Shown here: in pieces, positions 8,891 to 16,863 of the stretch | How positions within the stretch are numbered: position 1 is the first letter of the stretch | Layout of the letters: every line of letters starts with the position of its first letter | Source: Croceimicrobium sp965279135 | GTDB taxonomy: Bacteria; Bacteroidota; Bacteroidia; Flavobacteriales; Schleiferiaceae | Length of the DNA: 64,000 bases | Direction of reading: 5' to 3' | NCBI GenBank assembly: GCA_965279135.1 | Contig: OZ257133.1 | Location: forward strand, 1,922,001-1,986,000 | Notes under the pieces: generated by a model | Seen by the model: the letters and a program-made list of their open reading frames with translations, nothing else | What the model was told of the DNA's origin: nothing | Databases searched by the model: none | Position numbers and translations under genes: made by a program

Positions 8891-9358
8891 ATGACCGCCC
8901 TTACCCTTTACAAGCGCAGTATAATTATACTTGTTTTCAGCTCCTTTTTACTACTTCCTTCCTGTCGTACGACGGGTAAAATTGTAGACACCCCTGAAGA
9001 ATTATTAGGAAGCTGGCGAACCGAAGAAATTAAAATTTCCGTTCGGGAACGACTAGGATTCAATGATTTCAAATTTCATTCTGGCCAAGGCGCAATTGAG
9101 CTAAACTTTAAACCCAACGGCACGGTATCTGGCTCTATTGGGAACCATACATTTAGCAATGCGAAGCTTAAAAAGACCAACATCTATCGGGTGGTTTGCG
9201 ATTCCACTGGTTCTATTTTCCCTTCCGATCCCATTGCTCAAAAGGAGGTATCAATCTGGCTTCATGAAATCGGGGACCAAAGCATCAAAGCCGAATTACG
9301 CCTTACTGAGGGGGGAGCGAAGTTTCCTATGGCTGGTTTTACCTTAAACAGGAATTAA
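8891..9358 (+). CDS. lipoprotein, possible lipocalin-like
   Basis: I chose ATG 8891 because it leads directly to a lipoprotein signal (MTALTLYKRS, then hydrophobic residues, then LLLPSC with Cys25); an upstream TTG at 8843 would add 16 unneeded residues. The mature protein has about 130 residues. The phrase ELLGSWRTEEI followed by IELNFKPNGTVSG resembles the start of lipocalin-like or extracellular beta-barrel domains (GxW then alternating strands), and the end IKAELRLTEGG...FTLNRN fits a beta-sandwich or barrel. The function is unknown. Confidence 0.7.
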   Translation: MTALTLYKRSIIILVFSSFLLLPSCRTTGKIVDTPEELLGSWRTEEIKISVRERLGFNDFKFHSGQGAIELNFKPNGTVSGSIGNHTFSNAKLKKTNIYRVVCDSTGSIFPSDPIAQKEVSIWLHEIGDQSIKAELRLTEGGAKFPMAGFTLNRN

Positions 9359-9573
9359 AAAAACCGCACTTTAAATCGATACTCCCCTCCTAACAACTCC
9401 CTCTGATAAGCAGCTTTGTCGCGGGTAGTTGATTAGAGTATAGTCATTCCAAGGACATTTTATTAAGAATCATTGAAAGCGAATAGAGTGTGAATTAATA
9501 ACTGTTAGTGCAATTAGTTGATTGATATATTTCTAAATTGAAACATTATTAACTAAATACACTTAAAGCAATC

Positions 9574-9903
9574 ATGGCAACATTAAGGAACACTACTTGG
9601 AACATTACTTATCAAGGATCCGGATCAAAGGGAGTCCTAACTTTATCAGACACTACCCAAGGAACCTACAAGCCTAATGGAGGATCTGAGGGAAGTATCG
9701 TTTGGGGCGAAGCCTGGAATGGAGACACTTGCGCTTTGTGGGTTATTTTCCAGGATGCTCTACAAAGGGACTGTATTCGTATCTGGGGCATTCAAATGAC
9801 CATGGCTGGCGGCCAAGGCGTTTCGGCCTATGGGAATGCGAGCAACTTAAACCCGCAGGATACAGGATATGTTAATGACAATCTTCTAATTAATCCCGCT
9901 TAA
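9574..9903 (+). CDS. small beta-rich protein of unknown function
   Basis: The product has 109 residues, no signal peptide, and is rich in Gly, Ser, Thr, Asn and Trp (MATLRNTTWNITYQGSGSKG at the start). The alternating pattern suggests an all-beta fold. I do not recognise the family. The ATG at 9574 is preceded by a TATATTTC box at about 9527 that differs from the Bacteroidota -7 consensus at one base, and the gene is followed immediately by a strong terminator (9911-9940), so it is most likely a monocistronic unit. This neat single-gene arrangement supports real expression. Confidence 0.65.
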   Translation: MATLRNTTWNITYQGSGSKGVLTLSDTTQGTYKPNGGSEGSIVWGEAWNGDTCALWVIFQDALQRDCIRIWGIQMTMAGGQGVSAYGNASNLNPQDTGYVNDNLLINPA

Positions 9904-9910
9904 GATCAAT

Positions 9911-9940
9911 TAAAGGCCCCTTCCCTCATAGGGGCCTTTA
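9911..9940 (+). terminator. intrinsic-terminator-like hairpin
   Basis: A perfect 10-bp stem, taaaggcccc at 9911-9920 and ggggccttta at 9931-9940, encloses a 10-base loop. It begins seven bases after the stop codon of the small gene ending at 9903. The T-run is short (the end of the stem plus a few T), so termination may be bidirectional or moderate. Confidence 0.75.
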
Positions 9941-10906
9941 TACTCAATTTCGTTCTTCTGCAAAAGGGTTTTCTACGCGAACATGGTTCAGCTTAACAAG
10001 CTTGAAGAATGCATTAATTAGTCGCTAAATTTGAGCTGTACACTATTTGTCTCACAGTATTTTTTTACAATAAATAGCTAGAAAAAGATCACTTGTAACC
10101 CGCCAAAAATCAATTAAAAGGAATTTTTAAAACATAATTACAGATAAGACTAATGATGAATTATAGCGCTCCTAGCCGTTATAACCATTTGGATTATTCT
10201 TTATTCGATAGATAGATTCGCCAAAGCAACCACGAATAAACCTAAAATGTTAAAGAATCGTCCTCTATGTCTTATCGTGGTCGCTCCCAAGGCTTGGCCT
10301 TTGTCGTCATCTATCTACTCATATGTACCGTTATAATAATAGGCCTCACAACCTATGAGAGTATCATTTGAGAATGGATTTGCCTTCGAAATTATCGGAG
10401 AAGGAAGTTATTCGATGCTCAATAAGCTGGTTTCGACATCCTTTTCCAAAGTCTTTCTAAGGAGAAATCCTCCAGAGATCATCAACACCTATCCATGAAT
10501 GTGGAAATAAAACAATCTTAAACATTTGATTTTGAGGATACAATATGATTTTCGAGTCAAAATGTTGCAGCAAGAAGAAGTCTTTAAATGTTAAAGGCTC
10601 TGATACTTCCAATTTTTTAGGTTAACACAAACTATTGACAAACAGCATTTAAGGAGCATTCATACACCTAATAGTTGTAGTGAAAGTTTCATATAAATGG
10701 CTAATTAGCTGAAATACAAGGGAAACAAGACCTACATTACTGACAGACAGACACATAGCTAACAGAGATATTCCCTCTATGGTCTTTACTATTGGTCAAT
10801 TTCACCTGAGCAGGTACACAACTTGTCTACCCCCAATCGCTCGGAAAAGGCTTCTCACAAAGGATTTCAGCCTTCAAATAGTTATAAATTCGTCGCCTTC
10901 TACACA
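9941..10906. other. gene-poor kilobase with an imperfect inverted repeat
   Basis: About 960 bases are AT-rich and hold no convincing coding region. Stop codons are frequent in all frames. Near the middle an imperfect inverted repeat pairs 10207-10239 (gatagat, cgccaaag, caaccacgaataa) with 10272-10317 (ttatcgtggtcg, ctttgtcg, atctatc). The right arm also contains the 11-base palindrome ccaaggcttgg at 10288-10298. The rest shows nothing I can name. A decayed gene or mobile element, or a noncoding RNA, are both possible. Confidence 0.45.
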
Positions 10907-11341
10907 ATGCTTATGGGGGGATTAATTGAAGAATACTGGTCGGACAATGTGGAGGTGTTCATACTTCAGTGCGATGCCTATTTTAATATTGGCATTACCT
11001 CCAATTGGGTAAAACGCCTGAATACCATTCAAGCTTCAGATCTAAAAAGTCGGGACGCCCAGGTTATCCTGCGCCGGAAATACAATTTTAGATGGCAGGC
11101 CGAACTAGTAGAGCAGGTGCTGAAGATGAGGATCGTAAACCTCCTGTCTGAGGATTTGGCCGGATGGTATACCGGTATTAGCGGTAAGAAAATTATACAG
11201 TTGTACGAGCAGGTTTATACCAAGCTTGCCCCCGATTTTGAGCTCTATCTTCATGTGCATCATTTGGGGAATTTCCGAATGAACTATTACCGCAATATCG
11301 CGGATTTACACTGGGGTAAAGAAGAAGGGCCAGTGAAGTAA
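10907..11341 (+). CDS. possible GIY-YIG / T5orf172-type protein
   Basis: The C-terminal 120 residues resemble the T5orf172/Mug113 branch of the GIY-YIG nuclease superfamily: a strand VFILQC, then YFNIGITSNWVKRLNTIQ (the IGIT-(x)4-KRL core), then a helix with the pair AELVEQVLK, where a conserved Glu would be expected, and LAGWYTGIS near the end. The start is uncertain. ATG codons at 10907 or 10913 lie just before this domain, while a TTG at 10823 would add 28 residues that do not look conserved. If real, it could nick DNA or be an inactive binding relative. It follows the gene-free kilobase and stands alone. Confidence 0.5.
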   Translation: MLMGGLIEEYWSDNVEVFILQCDAYFNIGITSNWVKRLNTIQASDLKSRDAQVILRRKYNFRWQAELVEQVLKMRIVNLLSEDLAGWYTGISGKKIIQLYEQVYTKLAPDFELYLHVHHLGNFRMNYYRNIADLHWGKEEGPVK

Positions 11342-11467
11342 TTAAAGCGGGACCCACCAGCTTTAGTATCCTAATTAATCCGAAGCTAAATTGTCTTCTC
11401 CTTTAATAAAGGATATAAGATTAACTGGTAATTTCGAAAGGATAAATCAATACTAAAATCCTGGTCC

Positions 11468-12214
11468 ATGTTAAGCACGCTTCGCGTTTTCAGCCTCCTC
11501 ATTTTCATTAGCGCATTCGGATCTTTAAATGGGCAAAACAGTACTGCCTATATAGACGTGGAAAGACGCTGCGACAGTCTTTTTCAAGATTTAGAATCGA
11601 AAGGGGTAAGCACCATCTTCTTATATCGAAAGGTACCCTATTACTATGACTATTATCAATCGGAAGACCTCCAAAACATTGGTGAAACTGCCCTAATCTT
11701 CTGGAAGCAAAGCGATAGTATCTACTTTAAGAAAGTCACTGCTTATTATGAATCGAGCAGAGAGTCTGGGGTATTTCAAAACATCCTGGACTTTTACATC
11801 TACAATAAAGAAGAAATTGATAGAACAGAATTAAGCAAAGGAGACAACAAAGACTCCGGAATAATGGTCCGCGATACGACTGATGATTTTTACTCCTTAG
11901 GGTATCTCTATGAAGATAAGTACCGGGAGCTCTCCTGGCAAGGTAAAGACCTGGAGAAGGATGATTTTCCGACTCAACAACACTTGCAATTCTATTCTTC
12001 CCGATTGTACACAATGATCTTGCTTATTGAACGGGAGATTCTATTCATGGACTTGAATTATGGATGGGATCCTTTGGATAAGAAGTATGGACCGGAGAAC
12101 GATGATTGGGGTGGCCTACAAGAAGCCTTTCAGAGCATAGACGACAGTTTTGAAAAAGCGAAGCAGGACCTGTTTTCGGACGATGAGGATCAAGATGAAA
12201 GAGATAAAGATTAA
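11468..12214 (+). CDS. secreted protein of unknown function, paralogue of the gene at 1262
   Basis: The protein has 248 residues with a signal peptide (MLSTLRVFSLLIFISAFGSLNGQ). It aligns with the product of the gene at 1262: AYIDVERRCDSL versus AWIDVTKRTDSI, YYYDYYQ versus YHYDYFH, and a shared YNKEEID/FNKEEID block, followed by similar SSRLY/SSKLY and EREILFMDLN/EEEIMYMDIN segments. The tail is very acidic (DDEDQDERD). The function is unknown, and both copies are predicted to be exported. Its 3' end overlaps the following gene, as is also the case for the copy at 1262. Confidence 0.8.
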   Translation: MLSTLRVFSLLIFISAFGSLNGQNSTAYIDVERRCDSLFQDLESKGVSTIFLYRKVPYYYDYYQSEDLQNIGETALIFWKQSDSIYFKKVTAYYESSRESGVFQNILDFYIYNKEEIDRTELSKGDNKDSGIMVRDTTDDFYSLGYLYEDKYRELSWQGKDLEKDDFPTQQHLQFYSSRLYTMILLIEREILFMDLNYGWDPLDKKYGPENDDWGGLQEAFQSIDDSFEKAKQDLFSDDEDQDERDKD

Positions 12215-12761
12215 GAATAAAAGACCAGAATCTTTGGCAGGCCTTATCAATTCGCGTAAAAGACTCATGCTACTCTTTCTAGGGCTTCTCGGCTTCTTTA
12301 CCCATGGCCAAACTGAACCAGTAGTTCCTGTGGATATGGACTATGCCACCTATGCTTACGATTCTACCTTACAAACCAATCTATTGAGCTATAGGTATGA
12401 TCTTTGGGATTTGGATGGCGATCAACAAAAGGACACCATTTGCTTTACCAGTAATGGTGGAGCACACGCTTACTATCACCTTAAAATTGGTTTAAGTTCG
12501 GATCAATCTTGGACAAACTACCCAAGCTTTCTTATTGATTTCCCTCATCCCTGGGAGGGCGAAATCACCGAGTCCTTTCCATATTTCACAGTCCGAGACT
12601 TTGACAAGGATGGCCTAGATGAAATCTATTTAAACCTCGACAATAACTACGCTATAGTCAAGGGTAATCTCCAAAAGCTTGGGATCAATTCTCTTCAGGT
12701 TATTCTGGATTTTAAGGATGGCCAACTACAATTAAGGGAATACGAAAAACCCAAAGAATGA
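12195..12761 (+). CDS. secreted protein with FG-GAP-like Asp motifs
   Basis: The product carries a signal segment (LMLLFLGLLGFFTHGQ) and two calcium-loop-like motifs, LWDLDGDQQKD and FDKDGLDEIYL, typical of FG-GAP/VCBS-type or dockerin-like repeats. The start is unsettled. ATG 12195 gives a long basic n-region, TTG 12234 gives a conventional signal peptide, and ATG 12267 lacks a charged n-region. All of these fall at or near the end of the previous gene (stop at 12214), so coupling is likely. The protein probably binds calcium outside the cytoplasm, and no enzyme domain is seen. Confidence 0.65.
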   Translation: MKEIKIKNKRPESLAGLINSRKRLMLLFLGLLGFFTHGQTEPVVPVDMDYATYAYDSTLQTNLLSYRYDLWDLDGDQQKDTICFTSNGGAHAYYHLKIGLSSDQSWTNYPSFLIDFPHPWEGEITESFPYFTVRDFDKDGLDEIYLNLDNNYAIVKGNLQKLGINSLQVILDFKDGQLQLREYEKPKE

Positions 12762-12772
12762 TTCTCAAGCCA

Positions 12773-12800
12773 GGCAGTCCAGAGGACTCTCCGGACCGCC
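12773..12800. terminator. hairpin between convergent genes
   Basis: A 12-bp stem with two A-C mismatches (12773-12784 with 12789-12800) and a 4-base loop lies between the plus gene ending at 12761 and the minus gene ending at 12824. Neither side has a clear T-run, so this may be a weak bidirectional terminator or a 3' end structure. Confidence 0.45.
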
Positions 12801-12823
12801 TTGCTCAAAACCAAAGTAGAGAA

Positions 12824-13210
12824 TTAATCCTCCTCGGATCGGGTAATCTGTATTATCCTGAAATAGCCCAGTCGCTCATCAGTCCGACATATAACCAGGG
12901 TTTCCAGTTCATTCTCAGGAATCAAGTAAAGTACTTCAAAGCTTTCATGAGCCTGGAATAATGTACAGTGATTAAGAAAAAACTCCACCCAAACCGGATC
13001 ATGCAAATCCATGCTTCGAGCCTCGAAATTATCACTGTAATAAAGTCCTGATTTGTAATCAGAGCTTGCCTCTTCTCCGCCTTTTTCGATCAAAGGGAAA
13101 GAGGTAAGCCGCTCCTCTATCCGGGCAAATTCCAAGGCTATCTGCGCATTGAGTCCGCTACTGCTAAGGGCCAGGCTTATTAAACTAATCTTTCTACTTA
13201 AACCTTTCAT
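12824..13210 (-). CDS. small secreted protein of unknown function
   Basis: The product has 128 residues with a signal peptide (MKGLSRKISLISLALSSSGLNAQ, cut near Ala-Gln). The mature part is acidic and ends ITRSEED. No family is recognised. It lies only 4 bases downstream of the Cys-rich lipoprotein gene on the same strand, so the two form a transcription unit and may act together at the cell envelope. Confidence 0.65.
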   Translation of the reverse strand: MKGLSRKISLISLALSSSGLNAQIALEFARIEERLTSFPLIEKGGEEASSDYKSGLYYSDNFEARSMDLHDPVWVEFFLNHCTLFQAHESFEVLYLIPENELETLVICRTDERLGYFRIIQITRSEED

Positions 13211-13214
13211 CTCT

Positions 13215-13922
13215 TCATTCTTCTCCCGTCTCTACCGGCGTTACATCCATATGACAATCTCCTTCGCAGGTACATTGAATCTTTATGGGGTCGCTCAGCG
13301 TAACTTGCTCCGTACATTTCGCACTCGCGGCAATGCAAGAACCATTACAATCAATCTCATAAGCTATATCTCCTTCCCCATCACTGAAATAAGTAAGGCT
13401 AACTTCTTCGTTATCAGAAGTAATCACATAGTACTTCAATGCCATTGAACTTGGGCTAGCATACACTGCTACGCGATTAACTCTATAGCTTATTCCACCA
13501 TATTTCGAGGCCATGGTCCTTTCTAATTGATCTCCAAAAGTCCCGTAGATCCCTAGGAGACTATCTACCTGAGCTTTGCCAAGCATCGAATGCTCTCCTT
13601 CACCAACTTCTCCTCCTACCTGAACCCGGGTGACCTTAAGGACACAATCCTCCTCGCAAGGACATTGATAAACCAAAGGACGTACCTTCAAACCTTTACC
13701 GCTGCATTCTTCACACAGGCCTTCACAATAGATCATCCATTCCAAACCTGGACCGGACTTCGCCAGGGTCTCAGGAATACTCGATTGATCACTTTCAAAG
13801 ATTTTTGCTTGTTCCGTATCAGGCTCGCTCTTCGAGCAGGCGATAAGAAATAGACTAAGAAATAAGGTGTTAAAAACAAGATTTAGATTTTTCAAAACAA
13901 GAGTATTTATGGTTTGTTTCAA
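13215..13922 (-). CDS. Cys-rich lipoprotein with a duplicated Cys module
   Basis: The lipobox LFLIAC puts the acylated Cys at residue 29. Two copies of a Cys module are visible: one reads YCEGLCEEC...YQCPCEEDCVLKVTRV and the other DCNGSC...IQCTCEGDCHMDVTPV. The core CxC-(x)3-C and the following V-T-x-V are repeated, which points to an internal duplication. Between the modules lies a stretch that includes YGGISYRVNRVAVY. Such spaced Cys could bind metal or form disulfides in the periplasm. It is the first gene of a two-gene minus-strand unit, and its promoter lies in the AT-rich region beyond 13922. Confidence 0.75.
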   Translation of the reverse strand: MKQTINTLVLKNLNLVFNTLFLSLFLIACSKSEPDTEQAKIFESDQSSIPETLAKSGPGLEWMIYCEGLCEECSGKGLKVRPLVYQCPCEEDCVLKVTRVQVGGEVGEGEHSMLGKAQVDSLLGIYGTFGDQLERTMASKYGGISYRVNRVAVYASPSSMALKYYVITSDNEEVSLTYFSDGEGDIAYEIDCNGSCIAASAKCTEQVTLSDPIKIQCTCEGDCHMDVTPVETGEE

Positions 13923-14241
13923 ATCTATAAACAGGTTTTAAATAACCGAAAAAGACCTGGAACTTACCTATTCAAATAAAGCTAACACTCAAACATAAAC
14001 ACCTTAATTACAAACCTTTATTATGTATAATAAAAATTCAAATTTATCATAAATACGGAATGAATTATTCAATATAAGAATAATAATATTCATATATTGA
14101 ATATAAAATATCGTTTAATTGAACTATCCATTCAACTAAAATTGATGTTTTTCCTAAAAAGGCTTAAGTAACTACAGAATTGATGCAAGGAGGACCTTAT
14201 TGATCCCGAGAGATTGTAACTTCTCCATCCAATTCTTAAGC
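13923..14241. promoter_or_regulatory. AT-rich divergent intergenic region with several inverted repeats
   Basis: About 320 bases lie between divergent genes. Three inverted repeats are seen: a near-palindrome at 14017-14034 (8-bp arms, 2-base centre), a perfect 10-bp repeat pairing 14067-14076 with 14093-14102, and a 10-bp repeat with one mismatch pairing 14114-14123 with 14131-14140. Base composition is strongly AT-biased. It probably holds both promoters, but no exact -7 box could be placed with confidence. Confidence 0.5.
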
Positions 14242-14718
14242 ATGAAATCAAGCATCATTTTTATCAGTTTACTTCTATTTAATTCGAGCATAATGGTCGC
14301 TCAGGATAGAGCAGGGATTGACTCGATCGCCCAAAAACTCCTGGACGAAGTTTCCTTAGAGCCTGGTGAAAAAATGGACACTGCAGCAATTCGAATGCTC
14401 TTTCACCCTCAAGCTTTGATTTCCGTATTAAATCCTGGTGATGGTAATCTGGAGTCTGTAAACCTCGAGGAATTTCTGGAATTCCTTACCGACCCCTCTT
14501 ACGAACAAGGTTTTAAGGAATGGGAAGTGCGGAAGGAGATACAGCAGTTTCAGGGAATTGCCAATCTATGGCAAGCTTTCAGGGGTAAAGCCCAAAACGG
14601 CCCGGAAATTCAGGGCATTAATTCCTACCAGATGGTTTGGTATAAAGAGCGCTGGTGGATTCATAGCTTACTCTGGACCTTTGACGATGGTAGAGGGCTG
14701 GACGAGGCTTTCAACTAA
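14242..14718 (+). CDS. secreted NTF2/SnoaL-like protein
   Basis: I chose ATG 14242, which opens into a signal peptide (MKSSIIFISLLLFNSSIMVAQ); an upstream ATG at 14200 adds an unlikely 14 residues. The mature protein of about 137 residues resembles the SnoaL/NTF2-like alpha+beta fold: an early helix (LFHPQALISV), a central loop, then GIANLWQAFRGK, and a final pair of strands SYQMVWYKERWWIHSLLW. Such exported proteins in this phylum are common and mostly of unknown role. The transcript likely ends at the terminator at 14740-14772. Confidence 0.75.
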   Translation: MKSSIIFISLLLFNSSIMVAQDRAGIDSIAQKLLDEVSLEPGEKMDTAAIRMLFHPQALISVLNPGDGNLESVNLEEFLEFLTDPSYEQGFKEWEVRKEIQQFQGIANLWQAFRGKAQNGPEIQGINSYQMVWYKERWWIHSLLWTFDDGRGLDEAFN

Positions 14719-14739
14719 AAGATGCTTAGCATTCAAAAA

Positions 14740-14772
14740 AAATCCCAGTCATCTAAAAGAAGACCGGGATTT
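14740..14772. terminator. bidirectional terminator between convergent genes
   Basis: An 11-bp stem with one mismatch (14740-14750 with 14762-14772, core aaatccc/gggattt) has a loop of about 11 bases. An A-run precedes it, so on the minus strand a U-run follows the hairpin, and a short T/A-rich stretch follows on the plus strand. It sits between the NTF2-like gene (ends 14718) and the LruC gene (ends 14791). Confidence 0.75.
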
Positions 14773-14790
14773 AAAATCGTTTTTAATTTC

Positions 14791-16527
14791 CTAATTCGAG
14801 GAATCGAAAATCTTTTCTACGGCCGGGAAGTCATACCAGGTTTGATTCTGTGCTCCTCCTGAAGTAGCCCATACTTGAAACTGAGGGAAGGCCTCCACCA
14901 TGTCAATGCGCTCCAATGGATGCTCATAAGTTCCAGTGGTGATAATCTCTATTCCCCAAGGTAGACCGTCTGCGGTTCGGAAATCTCCATTATCATCCAC
15001 CGTATTCAATCGGGAGCTATTAAACGCTGCGGTTCCGGCAAACCCTGGTCTATGTACTTCTAAACCACGATCATTGCTGCGGAAGAGATACAATTCCGGT
15101 ATAAAATCTACGCTTACTCCACTTTTAAAATTCAAAGTGAAACTAAGGGTATCCGGGTTTTTCGTGGGTCCTACACCATTATTTTGATAATAATCGCTGA
15201 TATCTGCATACACATCTGAACTCACAATGAAGCCATTGTCATTTTGCGTATCATTATTCAAATCGCCACTGAAGCTATTTACCTTTTCACCGGTAATGTT
15301 GCTTTTATCCTGTTTGCGTAGGATCAGGCCAATACCATTATCCAATCCTGCTCCAATAGCATCAATACTTACCTTGAACTTAGCATCTACTAATTCATTA
15401 TCAGCATTGCGGGCAATCTCTACCTGTTGACTTAAAACCAAATCATTGAAATCATAATCACCCTTTCCAGGCCATAAATCTTCAAAGGAAACCACTTGCT
15501 TGCCTGAACTAGGATAATAGCTGCGATAAGCACGGGTAGGATCTTGAGGATAGTCATCATCAACGTCCACTACTCCATCGCCATCCTCATCACATTCAAT
15601 TCTAAAGTTGTCGAGGAAATTACCTACCGAAGCATTACCACTCCCGGTTGAAACGGCTTCAAATACAAATACCGTGGTAGTTTGATTGGCTGGAACCTGA
15701 TAACTTCCAGAATGATATCCCCAGGCATTGGTACCATTAGCCATAATCCCTTGCTCAACTGCAGTGGCTACGGTGGCCCCGATGCTTACTCTGGCTACAT
15801 CAACTCCCTGACGAGCGCGATGATAAACAGACCATCGAATAGTGGATCCCGGCTCCAAACAGAGCGTTTGATACAAAGCTGCGTTGGGATAATTGTTAGC
15901 ATTAATCTCAAAAAACTGATTGCCTTCCTGCGCCGGAACTCCGTTAAAGCCACTAGACCAGATTTCAATCTTACCGTCAGGAGCAGTTGTTTCCCAGCCC
16001 GGCACCTGGCTTTCAGAAATAATGGTAAATGAAGAGGCGGGAATTACGGGTTGCTCCGCTAAATTATTGATGATAGGTGTTGCACAAACTGTGCAGCTAC
16101 TAGAAGAATTTTGTTTAAAGCCCTTATTACCCCCAGATTGAGCAACCAAAAAGTCATAGGCCCCTGGACCATCTATCTTCATCTGTTGACCGGTATATGG
16201 AAATTGAATGTAGAATTCACCGTTCGCCGGTAACTCAACTTTAAAGCTAGCCTCGGTTCCTAAAATGCGCACCTTATCGAGCACATTCGATTGATCATCC
16301 ACCAAATAGAGCATTTCCCGATCAACCGAAATGTTATCCGGGTTTTGGAAGTTCACCCGAACCTGACCCTTTAGGCTGGCCGACCAATCGAAAGCAGAAC
16401 TAACTTTCATCTCGCTCATGTGATCCACTAAAGGCTGTTCCTGCATTGAATCTCGATCCGATTCACAGGAAACTAGAGCAAGTGCCATCAGGAAGGAAGC
16501 GAATTTTATGTTGGCTGACTTTTTCAT
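14791..16527 (-). CDS. LruC-domain lipoprotein
   Basis: The product has 578 residues with a lipoprotein signal (ALALVSC, Cys21). The last third holds the LruC domain, recognised by the segment FEDLWPGKGDYDFNDLVLS and the ending in which PWGIEI and a FPQFQVWATSGG phrase occur. LruC was first described in Leptospira as an outer-membrane protein. A central part (about residues 150-315) looks like a secreted carbohydrate-binding or jelly-roll module, and a DxDGDxxxDxxDDYP calcium loop (about 318-331) precedes the LruC domain. It is predicted to sit in the outer membrane or on the cell surface. It is not in an obvious operon, and the region upstream holds a terminator-like hairpin on the same strand. 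Confidence 0.85.
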   Translation of the reverse strand: MKKSANIKFASFLMALALVSCESDRDSMQEQPLVDHMSEMKVSSAFDWSASLKGQVRVNFQNPDNISVDREMLYLVDDQSNVLDKVRILGTEASFKVELPANGEFYIQFPYTGQQMKIDGPGAYDFLVAQSGGNKGFKQNSSSSCTVCATPIINNLAEQPVIPASSFTIISESQVPGWETTAPDGKIEIWSSGFNGVPAQEGNQFFEINANNYPNAALYQTLCLEPGSTIRWSVYHRARQGVDVARVSIGATVATAVEQGIMANGTNAWGYHSGSYQVPANQTTTVFVFEAVSTGSGNASVGNFLDNFRIECDEDGDGVVDVDDDYPQDPTRAYRSYYPSSGKQVVSFEDLWPGKGDYDFNDLVLSQQVEIARNADNELVDAKFKVSIDAIGAGLDNGIGLILRKQDKSNITGEKVNSFSGDLNNDTQNDNGFIVSSDVYADISDYYQNNGVGPTKNPDTLSFTLNFKSGVSVDFIPELYLFRSNDRGLEVHRPGFAGTAAFNSSRLNTVDDNGDFRTADGLPWGIEIITTGTYEHPLERIDMVEAFPQFQVWATSGGAQNQTWYDFPAVEKIFDSSN

Positions 16528-16863
16528 GATTGTATTATCTGAGCCAAAACTAGACTGCTAATTGACTCCTTCCAGTTATAATTCGATCAAAGGTCTGAAA
16601 TTGAGGATTATCGCCCAAAGAAAAATCCCGAACCCTGGTTGAACCGAGATTCGGGATGATGTCTTGCCTTCTATTACCCCAAAAGCAAGATAATTTCATG
16701 TTTCCTGCTGTAAATATATGAAAATCAAAGCCGAAGAAAAAGTGATTTCATTTTTCAGCTCAATTTTTATCGTTGAATGGACGGTTTTCTTCGATTAACG
16801 GTAAGGAAGGCAAATGGTTCCGGGGCCTTCAAAAAAATGCATCTTTGCTTTTTAAGCCTTAAA
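16528..16863. other. divergent intergenic region with a minus-strand leader or small RNA candidate
   Basis: No conserved gene is seen in these 336 bases. On the minus strand a TATATTTA box (close to TAnnTTTG) near 16718 is followed by a 6-bp hairpin (cttgc/gcaag type) and then by the strong terminator hairpin at 16625-16657, all upstream of the LruC gene. This is the layout of an attenuated leader or of a short RNA. A 49-codon open frame runs across it on the minus strand but would read straight through the hairpin. Confidence 0.4.
16625..16657 (-). terminator. strong hairpin with U-run on the minus strand
   Basis: The perfect 8-bp arms atcccgaa (16625-16632) and ttcgggat (16650-16657) can be extended inwards by further G-U and Watson-Crick pairs almost to the loop. 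On the minus strand it is followed by TTTTTC, as in an intrinsic terminator. It lies about 100 bases upstream of the LruC start, so it would end a leader transcript rather than a gene. Confidence 0.6.

Noticed and set aside
1262..12761. Plus-strand array of single unrelated genes resembling integron cassettes
   Set aside because: I compared the gaps for shared attC-like ends (RYYYAAC and GTTRRRY with matching arms). Isolated matches exist, but no common repeat recurs between genes and no integrase is present, so a cassette array is not supported.
14558..14794. Alternative frame open across the NTF2-like gene
   Set aside because: It overlaps the supported gene in another frame and would cross the terminator.
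16625..16657. tRNA-like sequence with GGTTCAA
   Set aside because: No cloverleaf arms or anticodon loop can be built; the sequence forms one long terminator-type hairpin.
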